A stretch of 64,000 nucleotides of DNA from Streptomyces curacoi (GTDB lineage Bacteria; Actinomycetota; Actinomycetes; Streptomycetales; Streptomycetaceae), in the NCBI RefSeq assembly GCF_001513975.1, contig NZ_KQ947988.1, positions 642,129-706,128 on the forward strand, read 5' to 3'. Shown here in pieces: positions 33,832 to 42,415 of the stretch; positions within the stretch are counted from its first letter, which is position 1; every line of letters starts with the position of its first letter. The notes beneath the pieces are model-generated. The model was not told where the DNA came from. It searched no databases and saw only the letters and a list, made by a program, of their open reading frames with translations. The translations under genes were made by a program, and so were the position numbers.

Positions 33832-34989
33832 ATGTCTTTCAAGAACATCTTCGACAGCGGCGGCAACGAGTCCGAGTCGGCAAAGAAGTCCGCTGGTGCA
33901 CTGGGCAAGGACACTCCTGGCGCCGGGAACGTGTCGGAGGCGGTGCGCGACCTGGAAAGCGGGCGGGACCCGTGGCTGGTGCGGCAGACCGCCCATGGGG
34001 CGTTCGACGTCATGGGTTTCCTCGGGCCCCTGCTCCAGAACGCCCAGGACGTGGCCGGCGCCCAGCGGCAGGTCGCCGAGGATCCCGGTTCGACGTCTCG
34101 GATGGCGTCGTCGACCATGAAGGCGGCCGGCCCGCCGCAGGTGAGCATCAGCGACGAGGACATGCCCAAGGCCGAGGATCTCGCGAAGCTCATCGGCAAC
34201 AGGAGGAGCTTCGCCCTGATCACGACGGATCTGGGGACGTCCGAGGGGCTCGCGGTGGACCCGGCCCAGAAGATGGCGTACGTCGCCGACCGGGGCGGCC
34301 AGCGGCTGTTCGCGGTACATCTCGCCACCGGCGCCCAGCGCGTGGTCGCGAGCGGCCTGGGCGACATCGGCGATGTGAAGCTGGCCGGGGCGGGCACGGC
34401 CTACACCACCGACTGGGGCGGTGCGCGCCTGCTCGCCGTGGACCTGTCCAACGGCTCCTCCCGCCAGGTCGCCGGCGTCCCGGGCGCGTACGGCGTCGCG
34501 GTGGACGGCACGGGCAAGGCCTATGTCGCCAACTGGAGCGACGGGCAGCTGATCGCGGTCGACCTGGAGACCGGCCAGAAGAACACGGTCGCCGGCGACC
34601 TGGGGGGCGGCGTCTCCGCGGTGGCACTGGACGGCACGGGCAAGGCGTACGTCGGCCGGAAGGACGGCGGCGGCAAGCTGCACGAGGTCGACCTGGCCTC
34701 CGGCACCCACCGCGTCGTGGCCGACCTGCCCGGGGCGAGCACCATTCGCGTGGAGCTCGACGGCGCCGGCCACGCCTACACCATCGACCATGTGAACGGG
34801 CGGCTGTACGAGGTCTCCCTGGCCGACGGCTCGCAGCGCGTGGTGGCCACCGGTCTCGGGACCTGCGAGGGCCTCGCACTGGACACCGTCCACGGCCACA
34901 TCTACGTCAGCAACCGCGAGGGCCGGCTGTGGCAGATCGACCAACGCGCCGCCCGCGCCCTGGGCGGCGTCGGCAAGGTCATGGCGTAG
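33832..34989 (+). CDS. Six-bladed beta-propeller (NHL/YVTN-like) protein
   Basis: 385 aa, no signal peptide. After an N-terminal region of about 120 residues (Ser/Gly-rich start, then GAFDVMGFLGPLLQNAQDVA) come six repeats of 40-43 residues. Each follows the pattern G-(V/L)-A-(V/L)-D-x-x-G-x-A-Y-(V/T)-A-(D/N)-x-x-x-x-x-L-x-x-V-D-L-x-(T/S)-G. Examples are AYGVAVDGTGKAYVANWSDG and GVSAVALDGTGKAYVGRKDG. Six blades close a propeller of the NHL/SMP-30 kind. It has its own ribosome site (GAGAGGAAAG) 44 nt behind the pore-like gene, so the two form one operon. Its 3' end overlaps the convergent DUF6817-like gene by 11 nt. Confidence 0.75.
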   Translation: MSFKNIFDSGGNESESAKKSAGALGKDTPGAGNVSEAVRDLESGRDPWLVRQTAHGAFDVMGFLGPLLQNAQDVAGAQRQVAEDPGSTSRMASSTMKAAGPPQVSISDEDMPKAEDLAKLIGNRRSFALITTDLGTSEGLAVDPAQKMAYVADRGGQRLFAVHLATGAQRVVASGLGDIGDVKLAGAGTAYTTDWGGARLLAVDLSNGSSRQVAGVPGAYGVAVDGTGKAYVANWSDGQLIAVDLETGQKNTVAGDLGGGVSAVALDGTGKAYVGRKDGGGKLHEVDLASGTHRVVADLPGASTIRVELDGAGHAYTIDHVNGRLYEVSLADGSQRVVATGLGTCEGLALDTVHGHIYVSNREGRLWQIDQRAARALGGVGKVMA

Positions 34990-35551
34990 GGCTCGCGTCA
35001 GGGCCCGACCGTCCTGTGCCGCCCAGGGCGAGACAGTCCTGCCAGGCCGCCTGGCTCAAGACCGGCCGGAAGCGGTGGAACAGGGCGAGCAGGTCGGCGC
35101 CGTACCGTTCGCGGAACGCGGGGTCGTGGTCGGCGAGGTCGAGTTCGTTGGCGGCGGTGAGCTCGGCGAGGTCGCGGCGCAGACGCGGGTCCGGTGTGTG
35201 GGAGCGGCCCGTGAAGCGGTCGCGGAAGTCGGATCCCCGGGCCGCGAGGTTCGGGTAGGTGGCCTCGCGGTCGCAGGCGCCGTAGAAGTACACGATCGAC
35301 TCCGCCTCCGCGCCGATCACCTCCACCAGCTCGCCACGGCGGTCGAGGGGCAGCAGGGCGGTCGGGAAGCCGTCGGTGCCGTAGAACGCGTGGCACAGGC
35401 CGGCGAGTTGGAGGGCGGGCCGGGCGTTCCAGCCGGCGAGGCGGGACCGCACCCGGCGCAGATGGGTGAGGAGGGTGCCGCCGGGGTGGGGGACGGTCTC
35501 GGCGCCCAGGTCTCTCAGCAGGGACTCTGCTCGCTCGGTGGGAGTCGACAC
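34979..35551 (-). CDS. DUF6817-like protein (HD-domain-like)
   Basis: 190 aa. HLRRVRSRLAGWNARPALQL, then AGLCHAFYGTDGFPTALLPL and ESIVYFYGACDREATYPNLA are the conserved blocks I associate with DUF6817; spaced His/Asp residues recall an HD-type hydrolase fold. Function unknown. The GTG start (VSTPTERAE) is preceded by AAAGGA. It is divergent from a LysR gene, a common arrangement for a regulator and its target. Confidence 0.6.
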   Translation of the reverse strand: MSTPTERAESLLRDLGAETVPHPGGTLLTHLRRVRSRLAGWNARPALQLAGLCHAFYGTDGFPTALLPLDRRGELVEVIGAEAESIVYFYGACDREATYPNLAARGSDFRDRFTGRSHTPDPRLRRDLAELTAANELDLADHDPAFRERYGADLLALFHRFRPVLSQAAWQDCLALGGTGRSGPDASPTP

Positions 35552-35697
35552 GTGCCGTCCTTTCGGCGCCGGCGCTTCGTCTTGGGTCGGCACCCGCTCC
35601 CGCCCCCGCCCTGGTCCGGACTCCGGCGAGGGTGTGGAGCGGGTTGCCGCCCGGGCCCGTTGAGGATCGTCGTACACCGGGCAGAGTGCAGTCAATC

Positions 35698-35722
35698 CTT
35701 GGGATTTGTGCGCAACTCCAAG
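35698..35722. promoter_or_regulatory. Candidate LysR operator
   Basis: CTTGG-N15-CCAAG, an interrupted dyad of the T-N11-A class, lies just upstream of the LysR start and between the two divergent genes. Confidence 0.4.
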
Positions 35723-35738
35723 TGTTAGCTTGGGTGTT

Positions 35739-36638
35739 GTGACTCTGGATGACCTGCGGGTGTTCGTGGCCGTGTGCCGGGCCGGGAGCCTCAGCTCGGT
35801 GGCCCGGGAGCTGGGGTGCACGCAGTCGGCGGTGAGTCAGCATGTGAAGCGGCTGGAGCGGGAGACCGGGGTCGCGCTGCTGGAGCGGCAGCCGCGCGGG
35901 GTCGTACCGACGCAGGCCGGGCGCGTGCTGGAGGCGGCCGCCGCCGAGGGCATCTCGGGGCTCGACCTGGCGATACGGCGGCTGCGGGACCTCGTCGACG
36001 GCGAGAGCGGGTACGTACGGGTGGCGACGGGGGCGACGACCGTACGGCACTTCATGTCGGAGGCGGTCGTCGCGTACCGGCGGCGGCATCCCGGGGTCAG
36101 CCTGGAGTTCCGCACGGTGAGCTCGGGCCGCGGCAGCTTCGACGCGCTGGCCGACGGCACGCTCGACCTGGCCTGGATCACCCTCGGCCCGCCGGTGCGC
36201 GGCATCGAGCAGCGGCCGGTGGTGGAGCTGCCGTGGGTGCTGGCGGTACGGGCCGACGATCCGCTGGCGCAGCGGCCGTACGTCGACGCCGGCGCCGACC
36301 TGCGCGACGTACGGCTGATCCGGCTGCCGCCCAACTCCGCCTCGGCCGCTCAACTGGACGCCGCCTGCGCCGAGTCGGGTGTGCGGCTCGCGTACGACAC
36401 GAGCGTCGCCGACTGGGACACGGCGCTGCTCCTGGCCGAGCTGGGCGTCGGGCGGGCGGTCGTGCCCGCGCTGCCCGGACTGCCCGTGCCCGGCGACGGC
36501 GGGCTGCGCCTGATCCCGCTCCCCGCCCTGCGGCCACTGCCCGTCGGCTGGGCCGTACGCCGCTGGGACGCGCTCAGCCCGCCGGCCCGGGCGTTCGCGG
36601 ACCTGGTGGAGAGCCACCGCCGGGGCACACGGCGCTGA
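35739..36638 (+). CDS. LysR-family transcriptional regulator
   Basis: 299-aa LTTR. N-terminal HTH: LDDLRVFVAVCRAGSLSSVA, then GCTQSAVSQHVKRLERETGV. The C-terminal effector domain begins near residue 90 (YVRVATGATTVRHFMSEAVV). It is divergent from the DUF6817-like gene, which is its most likely target along with itself. The GTG at 35739 gives the usual family N-terminus (VTLDDLRVF). Confidence 0.92.
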   Translation: MTLDDLRVFVAVCRAGSLSSVARELGCTQSAVSQHVKRLERETGVALLERQPRGVVPTQAGRVLEAAAAEGISGLDLAIRRLRDLVDGESGYVRVATGATTVRHFMSEAVVAYRRRHPGVSLEFRTVSSGRGSFDALADGTLDLAWITLGPPVRGIEQRPVVELPWVLAVRADDPLAQRPYVDAGADLRDVRLIRLPPNSASAAQLDAACAESGVRLAYDTSVADWDTALLLAELGVGRAVVPALPGLPVPGDGGLRLIPLPALRPLPVGWAVRRWDALSPPARAFADLVESHRRGTRR

Positions 36639-36662
36639 CCGCTCCGGCGACCGCTCCGGCGG

Positions 36663-37799
36663 CTACTTCAGGCCGATCGCCGCGCAGTCCGCCGCGTACT
36701 CGGCGGTGCAGATCTCCTTGACGGTGTAGACGCCGTCCCGGACCACGGTCTGCTTGATGTTGTCCTTCGTGACGGCGACCACCTGCACCAGCTGCGCCGG
36801 GATGTCGTCCTGCGTCGGGCTGTCGACCGAGTCCTGGGTCAGGGCGTCGAACTGGATCGTGCGGCCCTGGACCTTGTACACGGCCATCTTCGCGGCGTTG
36901 GCCGCCTCCGTCAGAAACGGCTTGTACACGGTCATGTACTGCTCGCCGGAGACGATCCGCTGGATCGCGTCCAGGTTCGCGTCCTGCCCGGTCACCGGCG
37001 GAATCCTGGTGGCGCCCGCGTCCTTGAGCGCCTCGATGACCGCGCCCGCCATGCCGTCGTTCGCCGAGTAGACGGCGGCGATGTTGTTCAGCCCGACGGA
37101 GGCGATCGCCCGCTCCATGTTCTTCTTCGCCACCTCGGGCGACCACTTGGCGGTGTCGTACCGCTTGACGATGTCGACCTGGCCCTCCAACTCGTCGAGC
37201 GCGCCCTCCTTGAACCGGGCCGTGTTCGGGTCGCCGGGGTCGCCGTTCATCATGACGACCTTGCTGTTGGCCGCCTGCGAGCCGAGTGCCTCGACGAGTT
37301 CGCGGCCCTGCACCTCGCCGACGAGCTCGTTGTCGTGGGAGACGTACGCGTCGATCGGACCCTCGGCGAGCCGGTCGTAGGCGATGACCGGAATGCCGGC
37401 GTCCTTGGCCTTCTGCACGTCCGAGGCGATGGCCTTCGAGTCCAGCGCGTCCACCAGGATCACGTCCACCCGGTCGTCGATCATCTGCTGGAACTGCTGA
37501 CTCTGCTTGTCCACGCTCGCCTCGGCGTTGGCGTAGACGACCTTGCCCTTGTCGTGGGTGAGAGAGGCGACTTCCTTCTTGATGAGTGGGTAGTCGAACT
37601 TCTCGAAGCGTGCCGTGTCCTTGTCGGGCAGGAGGAGTCCCACCGTGATGTCGTCGCCCTTCTCCGGTGACGCGGAGCTGTCACCGCCCCCGATGCCGTC
37701 GACGACACCGCACGCGGTGAGCGAGAGGGCCGAGGTGGAGGCGGCGAGGGCTATGCCGATACGGCGTATGGCCGACGTGCGGGGGGAACGAGCGTTCAC
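36663..37799 (-). CDS. Sugar ABC transporter substrate-binding lipoprotein (XylF-like)
   Basis: 378-aa periplasmic-binding-protein-type lipoprotein. Lipobox LSLTAC at the end of the signal sequence, then a Ser/Gly linker. The xylose/ribose-binding fold shows DDITVGLLLPDKDTARFEKF, VDVILVDALDSKAIASDVQK, VIAYDRL and VYSANDGMAGAVIEALKDAG. The closest known type is the D-xylose-binding protein XylF. No permease or ATPase gene is adjacent, so the transporter partner is elsewhere. GTG start with GGAAGG 8 nt upstream; a TTGACG -35 may lie at 37872-37877 on the minus strand. Confidence 0.9.
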   Translation of the reverse strand: MNARSPRTSAIRRIGIALAASTSALSLTACGVVDGIGGGDSSASPEKGDDITVGLLLPDKDTARFEKFDYPLIKKEVASLTHDKGKVVYANAEASVDKQSQQFQQMIDDRVDVILVDALDSKAIASDVQKAKDAGIPVIAYDRLAEGPIDAYVSHDNELVGEVQGRELVEALGSQAANSKVVMMNGDPGDPNTARFKEGALDELEGQVDIVKRYDTAKWSPEVAKKNMERAIASVGLNNIAAVYSANDGMAGAVIEALKDAGATRIPPVTGQDANLDAIQRIVSGEQYMTVYKPFLTEAANAAKMAVYKVQGRTIQFDALTQDSVDSPTQDDIPAQLVQVVAVTKDNIKQTVVRDGVYTVKEICTAEYAADCAAIGLK

Positions 37800-38179
37800 T
37801 ACTGGTGCCTTCCGAGCGGACGAGCGGCGTTGCTACCCGGTGGCGGTAGCCAACGCGTCCGTGGCATGTCACGTCAAGCGGTTGTCGTAACGAGACGGCA
37901 ACCGTTTGCTGTCCCTCGGCTGTCCCCTCCGCAGGATCTCCTCGGGGAGCCGCAGGAGACGGGGCCCGAAGTCAGGGGAGCCGATCGGCGAGCACGGGGT
38001 CAGGAGCAACAGCGCCCAGAAAGTGAACCCAGACCGTCGATCACCACCGCCGACGGGAACAGTCTCTCGGTTCTCAGGGACCGCGCCCTCAAAAGGGTGA
38101 ATGCCCGAACGGCAGTGCCAGCGCGCCATACGGTCTCACGCAGTCACCCGCAGCCCGAGACCCGAGGAAGGGAGCCGTC
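37800..38179. other. Intergenic region with a CGGTTG dyad
   Basis: 380 bp between divergent genes. It holds the interrupted inverted repeat CGGTTG-N14-CAACCG at 37879-37904 just behind the likely xylF-type promoter, which suits a LacI/ROK-type operator. The rest shows no clear gene or RNA. Confidence 0.4.
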
Positions 38180-38722
38180 ATGGCAACCGCCAAGCGCGCG
38201 GCGATGACCGCTGACGTCCTGAGGATGCTGGCCCACTTGAATCCGCGGCTGTGGCCGCTGGTCGAGCCGCGGGTGCCGCCTCATCCCGTCCACGAGATGG
38301 TCATGGGCGTCCGTGCGGCGGAGGCCGGCGAGGTGGGGCTCAACCCGCAGCCGCTGCCGCCGCTGCAGCAGGACGCCCTCTGGCACGCCGTCCGGGACAT
38401 GTCCGTCGCGGTGGCGGAGGCGACGATCGCCGCCAGCCTGGCGGGGCGCAAGCCCGCCGAGGTCGTCCGGGAGGTCGGGGACGACATCTGCCCCGAGCCG
38501 CCCAAGATGCCCTGGCCGAAGAAGTGGCCCGTGCCACCGCAGCTCCAGCAACGGCTCCTCGTCGACCCGCAGCACGTCTCCCCCGCCGTCCAGGCCACCG
38601 CCGCCCTGGTGTTCCAGTCCTATGCCCAGCGCACGACGGACAAGCCCCTGAGCACCGCCTTCACGGACCTGGCCGACCGGCTGCTGGAGCGGGCGCTGAA
38701 GACCGCGAACCACTCGGCCTGA
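38180..38722 (+). CDS. Unknown protein with LNPQPLPP motif
   Basis: 180 aa, cytoplasmic, good ribosome site (GGAAGGGAG). The conspicuous block GLNPQPLPPLQQDALWHAVR (about residues 53-72) contains LNPQPLPP, a Pro motif that I recall from scattered bacterial hypothetical proteins of unknown role. A second Pro/Trp-rich stretch (EPPKMPWPKKWPVPPQLQQR) lies at about 112-131. The C-terminal 50 residues are predicted helical. No enzymatic motif is apparent. Confidence 0.6.
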   Translation: MATAKRAAMTADVLRMLAHLNPRLWPLVEPRVPPHPVHEMVMGVRAAEAGEVGLNPQPLPPLQQDALWHAVRDMSVAVAEATIAASLAGRKPAEVVREVGDDICPEPPKMPWPKKWPVPPQLQQRLLVDPQHVSPAVQATAALVFQSYAQRTTDKPLSTAFTDLADRLLERALKTANHSA

Positions 38723-38735
38723 GCGGCACCTGGGA

Positions 38736-38831
38736 TCAGCGGCGCCGTCCGACGCGGTCGACCACCTGGATGCCCTGCCGCGTCCTGGTCTCCCAGTACC
38801 AGCCGGTCTGCACCCACTCGTCCTTGCCCAC
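38736..38831 (-). CDS. Possible small ORF or remnant downstream of the acyl-CoA synthetase
   Basis: In the same frame as the upstream synthetase and after its TGA, the minus strand stays open and codes VGKDEWVQTGWYWETRTRQG and a further VVDRVGRRR before a TGA. The composition (regular Trp/Tyr/Glu/Arg spacing) looks protein-like rather than random. A GTG at 38831 could start a 31-aa peptide. Alternatively it is the tail of a lost gene, or a readthrough extension of 44 residues on the synthetase. Confidence 0.35.
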   Translation of the reverse strand: MGKDEWVQTGWYWETRTRQGIQVVDRVGRRR

Positions 38832-38867
38832 CTTCTTCGGTTGGGAGGCGGTTGCGGCCCAGGCGGC

Positions 38868-40811
38868 TCAGAGGCCGCCACGCTGCTTCGCGTACAACCC
38901 CTCCACCTCCGCCGCGAAGTCCCGCATCACCGCCTCCCGCCGCAGCTTCATCGACGGCGTCAGATGGCCGGCCGCCTCCGTGAAGTCCGTGGGCAGGATC
39001 GCGAACCGGCGGATGGACTCCGGCCGGGAGACCAGCTTGTTGGCCTCGTCCACGGCACGTTGCAGGATCGCCCGCAACTCGTCGTCCTGCACGAGGAGTT
39101 CGGCGGGGACCGGATGCTTGCCGTTCATCCGGCGCCAGTGGGTGACGCCGTCCATGTCCAGGGTGATCAGCGCGGAGACGTACGGCCGCCGGTCGCCCAG
39201 GACCATGCACTGGGAGATCAGGGGGTGCGAGCGGAGCCAGTTCTCCAGGGGCGCGGGAGCCACGCTCTTGCCGCCCGCCGTGATCAGCAGTTCCTTCTTG
39301 CGGCCGGTGATCGTCAGATAGCCCTCGTCGTCCAGGGCGCCGATGTCTCCCGTCGCCAGCCAGCCGTCCGCCGCCGCCGGGACGACGCCGCCCGCGGCCG
39401 GGTCCCAGTAGCCGCGCAGCACCTGGTCGCCGGCGACCAGGATCTCGCCGTCCGCCGCGATACGGACGCGGGTGCCGGGCAGGGGCCAGCCCACCGTGCC
39501 CAGGCGGGGCTTCAGGGGCGGTGTCACCGTGGCCGCGCCCGTCGTCTCCGTCAGGCCGTAGCCCTCGTAGATCTCGATGCCCGCGCCGGCGAAGAAGGCG
39601 GCCAGCCGGCGGCCGAGCGGTGAGCCGCCGCAGATCGCGTACTTCACGCGGCCGCCCATGGCGTTGCGGATACGGCGGTAGACGAGCGGGTCGTAGAAGG
39701 CGCGGGCCGTCTTCAGGGCCGTGCTCGGGCCGCTGCCCGTGCCCGCCTGCCGGGCCTCCAGCGCCTCGCCGTAGCGCTCGGCCACCGACGCCGCGCGGTC
39801 GAAGGACGACGCCCGGCCGCCCGCCTCGGCCTTGGCGCGGGCGGAGTTGAAGACCTTCTCCAGCATGTAGGGGATCGTCAGCAGACAGGTCGGGCGGAAC
39901 GCCGCCAGGTCGGGCAGCAGATGCTCCGCCTTCAGGCTCGGCGCGTGGCCGAGGCGGACCCTGGCCCGGATGCAGGCCACCGCCACCATGCGGCCGAAGA
40001 CGTGGGACATCGGCAGGAACAACAGCACCGACGCCTCTTCGTTCGTCCTCGCCTTGAAGACGGGGTAGAGGAGCTCGATCGCGTTGTCGACCTCCGCGAA
40101 GAAGTTGCCGTGCGTCAGCGCGCAGCCCTTGGGGCGGCCGGTCGTACCCGAGGTGTAGATCAGGGTCGCCAGCGTGTCCGGCACCAGCATGCCCCGCCGT
40201 ACGGCCACTTCGCCGTCCGGCTGCTGCGCGCCCAGCTCCGCCAGCCGCTCCACGTGCCCCTTCTCCATCACCCACATGTGGCGCAGGTCGGGCACGCGGT
40301 CGAGTTCGGGGCCGAGGGCGGCCGCCTGGGCGGCGGTCTCCGTGAACAGGGCGACGGCGCCCGAGTCCTGGAGGATCCAGCGGGTCTGGAAGACGGAGGA
40401 GGTGGGGTAGACGGGGACCGTGACGAGGCCGGCCGCCCACGCGGCGAAGTCGAGGAGCGTCCACTCGTACCGGGTGGGCGCCATGACGGCGATCCGGTCC
40501 CCCGGCACCAGCCCTTCCGCGATCAGCCCCTTCGCCACCGCCTGCACCTGGTCGGCGAACTCCGCCGCCGTCACGTCCGTCCACCGCCCGTCCTCGCTCC
40601 TGCGGCTGAGGACCACCGCGGCCGGGGCCGCGTTCGCGTGGTCGAAGGGCAGGTCGGCGAGCGACCCATGGGTCACGGGCGGCGCGAACGGCGGTACGTA
40701 CGCCTCCCGTACGGCGCCGTCCAGCCGCCGCGTCTCGGGCTGCACCAACGTCGGCCCCGGGGCGTCGTCGAAGGCGGCCGAGGGGGCGAAGGAGGGAAGC
40801 GGGCTGGACAC
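38868..40811 (-). CDS. Long-chain fatty-acid-CoA ligase (AMP-forming)
   Basis: 647-aa ANL-superfamily enzyme activating fatty acids. Motifs: LIYTSGTTGRPKGCALTHGN (AMP/P-loop), IYEGYGLTETTGA, DGWLATGDIGALDDEGYLTI and the hinge/lysine motif TGRKKELLITAGGKSVAP. This is the FadD15/ACSL-like subgroup with an N-terminal DHANAAPAAVVLSRRSEDGR segment. The GTG start has AGGAG upstream. It lies in the same direction as the thiolase gene but is separated from it by a hairpin, so the two are probably separate transcripts. Confidence 0.93.
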   Translation of the reverse strand: MSSPLPSFAPSAAFDDAPGPTLVQPETRRLDGAVREAYVPPFAPPVTHGSLADLPFDHANAAPAAVVLSRRSEDGRWTDVTAAEFADQVQAVAKGLIAEGLVPGDRIAVMAPTRYEWTLLDFAAWAAGLVTVPVYPTSSVFQTRWILQDSGAVALFTETAAQAAALGPELDRVPDLRHMWVMEKGHVERLAELGAQQPDGEVAVRRGMLVPDTLATLIYTSGTTGRPKGCALTHGNFFAEVDNAIELLYPVFKARTNEEASVLLFLPMSHVFGRMVAVACIRARVRLGHAPSLKAEHLLPDLAAFRPTCLLTIPYMLEKVFNSARAKAEAGGRASSFDRAASVAERYGEALEARQAGTGSGPSTALKTARAFYDPLVYRRIRNAMGGRVKYAICGGSPLGRRLAAFFAGAGIEIYEGYGLTETTGAATVTPPLKPRLGTVGWPLPGTRVRIAADGEILVAGDQVLRGYWDPAAGGVVPAAADGWLATGDIGALDDEGYLTITGRKKELLITAGGKSVAPAPLENWLRSHPLISQCMVLGDRRPYVSALITLDMDGVTHWRRMNGKHPVPAELLVQDDELRAILQRAVDEANKLVSRPESIRRFAILPTDFTEAAGHLTPSMKLRREAVMRDFAAEVEGLYAKQRGGL

Positions 40812-41011
40812 GGGCGGCTCCTGCGGCGGGCGTGCAGCGATGAGACTGCTTGCTGCATGACGTACGTGCCTCGCGCACCATGGCGTTCACCTGCGGAGGC
40901 CTGCGGAAGGGTTACCGCTGGTCAGGCAGGAGATCGTACGGCGCCCGCGTGTGGGGGTTGTGCGGGTTCGGCGGTGGTCCCGGGCCGGGTATGTGCAACG
41001 TCGGGGGTTAT

Positions 41012-41037
41012 GTGAGGGGTCCTCAGCTTCCCCTCAC
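41012..41037. terminator. Hairpin downstream of the thiolase gene
   Basis: GTGAGGGG (41012-41019) and CCCCTCAC (41030-41037) form a perfect 8-bp stem with a 10-nt loop, 8 bp after the thiolase stop on the minus strand. Confidence 0.6.
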
Positions 41038-41044
41038 CTTCGTC

Positions 41045-42331
41045 TTACTCTCGCTCCAGAACGGCCGTCACACCCTGCCCGCCGGCCGCGCAGACGGAGA
41101 TCAGTCCGCGCCCCGGACCGCCCTTCTCCGCCAGCAACTTGGCCAGCGTCGCCACGATCCGCGCGCCGGTCGCCGCGAAGGGGTGACCGGTGGCCAGCGA
41201 CGAACCCGCCACGTTGAGCCGGGCCCGGTCCACGGGGGCGAGCCCCCGCTTCTCCCAAGCCGCCAGCGTGGCCAGCACCTGGGAGGCGAAGGCCTCATGG
41301 ATCTCGACGAAATCGAAGTCGGTGAGGGCGAGTTCCGCACGCTCCAGCATGCGCGGGACGGCGTACGCCGGCGCCATCAGCAGCCCGTCCTCGCCGCCCG
41401 CGACATCGCCGTGCACGAAGTCGACGGCCGCCGTCTCGTACGCGGTGAGGTACGCCAGGGGTTCCAGCCCCCGCGCCCGCGCCCATTCCTCGCTCGCCAG
41501 CAGCACCACCGCCGCCCCGTCCGTCAGCGGCGTCGAGTTGCCCGCCGTCATCGTTGGGTCGGGCCGGTCGAGGCCGAACACCGGCTTCAGCGCGGCGAGT
41601 TTCTCCGGCGTGGATCCCGGGCGCAGGTTCTGGTCGCGGCTCAGGCCCCGGAAGGGCACGACCAGGTCCTGGAAGAAGCCTCGTTCGTACGCCGCCGCCA
41701 GCCGCTGGTGACTCGTCGCCGCCAGCTCGTCCTGGGCCTCGCGGGTGATGCCCCAGGCGCGGGCGGTGACGGCGGCGTGCTCGCCCATGGAGAGCTGGGT
41801 GCGGGGCTCGGCGTTGCGGGGGATGTCGGGGATCAGGTGGGACGGCCGTACGCCGGTCAGCGCCTTGAGCCGGCCGCCGAGCGACTTGGCCCGGCGGGCC
41901 TGGAGCAGGATGCGGCGCAGTTCGTCGTTGACGCCGAGGGGCGCGTCGCTCGCCGTGTCCGCGCCGCCCGCGATCGCCGACTCGGTCTGGCCGAGCGCGA
42001 TCTTGTTGGCGGCGGCGATGACGGCCTGGAGCCCGGTGCCGCAGGCCTGCTGGATGTCGTACGCGGGCGTGCGGGCGTCCAGCCCGGAGCCCAGGACGGT
42101 CTCGCGGGCGAGGTTGAAGTCCCGGCTGTGCTTGAGGACGGCCCCGGCGACGAACTCGCCGACCGCGCCCGGGTCGCCGAGGCCGTACCGCTCGACCAGG
42201 CCGTCCACCACGGCCGTGAGCATGTCCTGGTTGGAGGCGGTGGCGTACGGGCCGTCGGAGCGGGCGAACGGCACGCGGGTGCCGCCGATGATCGCGACGC
42301 GTCGTACCGTCGGCGCTTTCAGCAAGCTCAT
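41045..42331 (-). CDS. Acetyl-CoA acetyltransferase (thiolase, FadA2-like)
   Basis: 428-aa thiolase. Active-site Cys in AYDIQQACGTGLQAVIAAAN; C-terminal His in NVAGSSLATGHPFAATGARI; second Cys in ISVCAAGGQGVTAVLE. N-terminus RVAIIGGTRVPFARSDG. It catalyses acyl transfer in beta-oxidation or acetoacetyl-CoA metabolism. It is divergent from fabG4 and a MaoC gene, matching the fadA2 / fabG4 / htdX arrangement of mycobacteria as I remember it. The start MSLLKAPTV was chosen by ribosome site and homology. Confidence 0.93.
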   Translation of the reverse strand: MSLLKAPTVRRVAIIGGTRVPFARSDGPYATASNQDMLTAVVDGLVERYGLGDPGAVGEFVAGAVLKHSRDFNLARETVLGSGLDARTPAYDIQQACGTGLQAVIAAANKIALGQTESAIAGGADTASDAPLGVNDELRRILLQARRAKSLGGRLKALTGVRPSHLIPDIPRNAEPRTQLSMGEHAAVTARAWGITREAQDELAATSHQRLAAAYERGFFQDLVVPFRGLSRDQNLRPGSTPEKLAALKPVFGLDRPDPTMTAGNSTPLTDGAAVVLLASEEWARARGLEPLAYLTAYETAAVDFVHGDVAGGEDGLLMAPAYAVPRMLERAELALTDFDFVEIHEAFASQVLATLAAWEKRGLAPVDRARLNVAGSSLATGHPFAATGARIVATLAKLLAEKGGPGRGLISVCAAGGQGVTAVLERE

Positions 42332-42360
42332 CTCCACCCACTCCTCACTCCCACAAGGAC

Positions 42361-42389
42361 TTACCTCGGGTAACCTTACTCCGGAGTCA
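42361..42389. promoter_or_regulatory. Divergent operator with two palindromes
   Basis: TTACCtcgGGTAA (42361-42373) and ACTCCGGAGT (42378-42387, extendable to an imperfect 14-mer) sit side by side in the 84-bp gap between the thiolase and fabG4 starts. The TetR gene at 44543-45196 is the obvious candidate binder. Confidence 0.5.
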
Positions 42390-42415
42390 GCACCGGAGCA
42401 CACTGGGAGTGGGAC

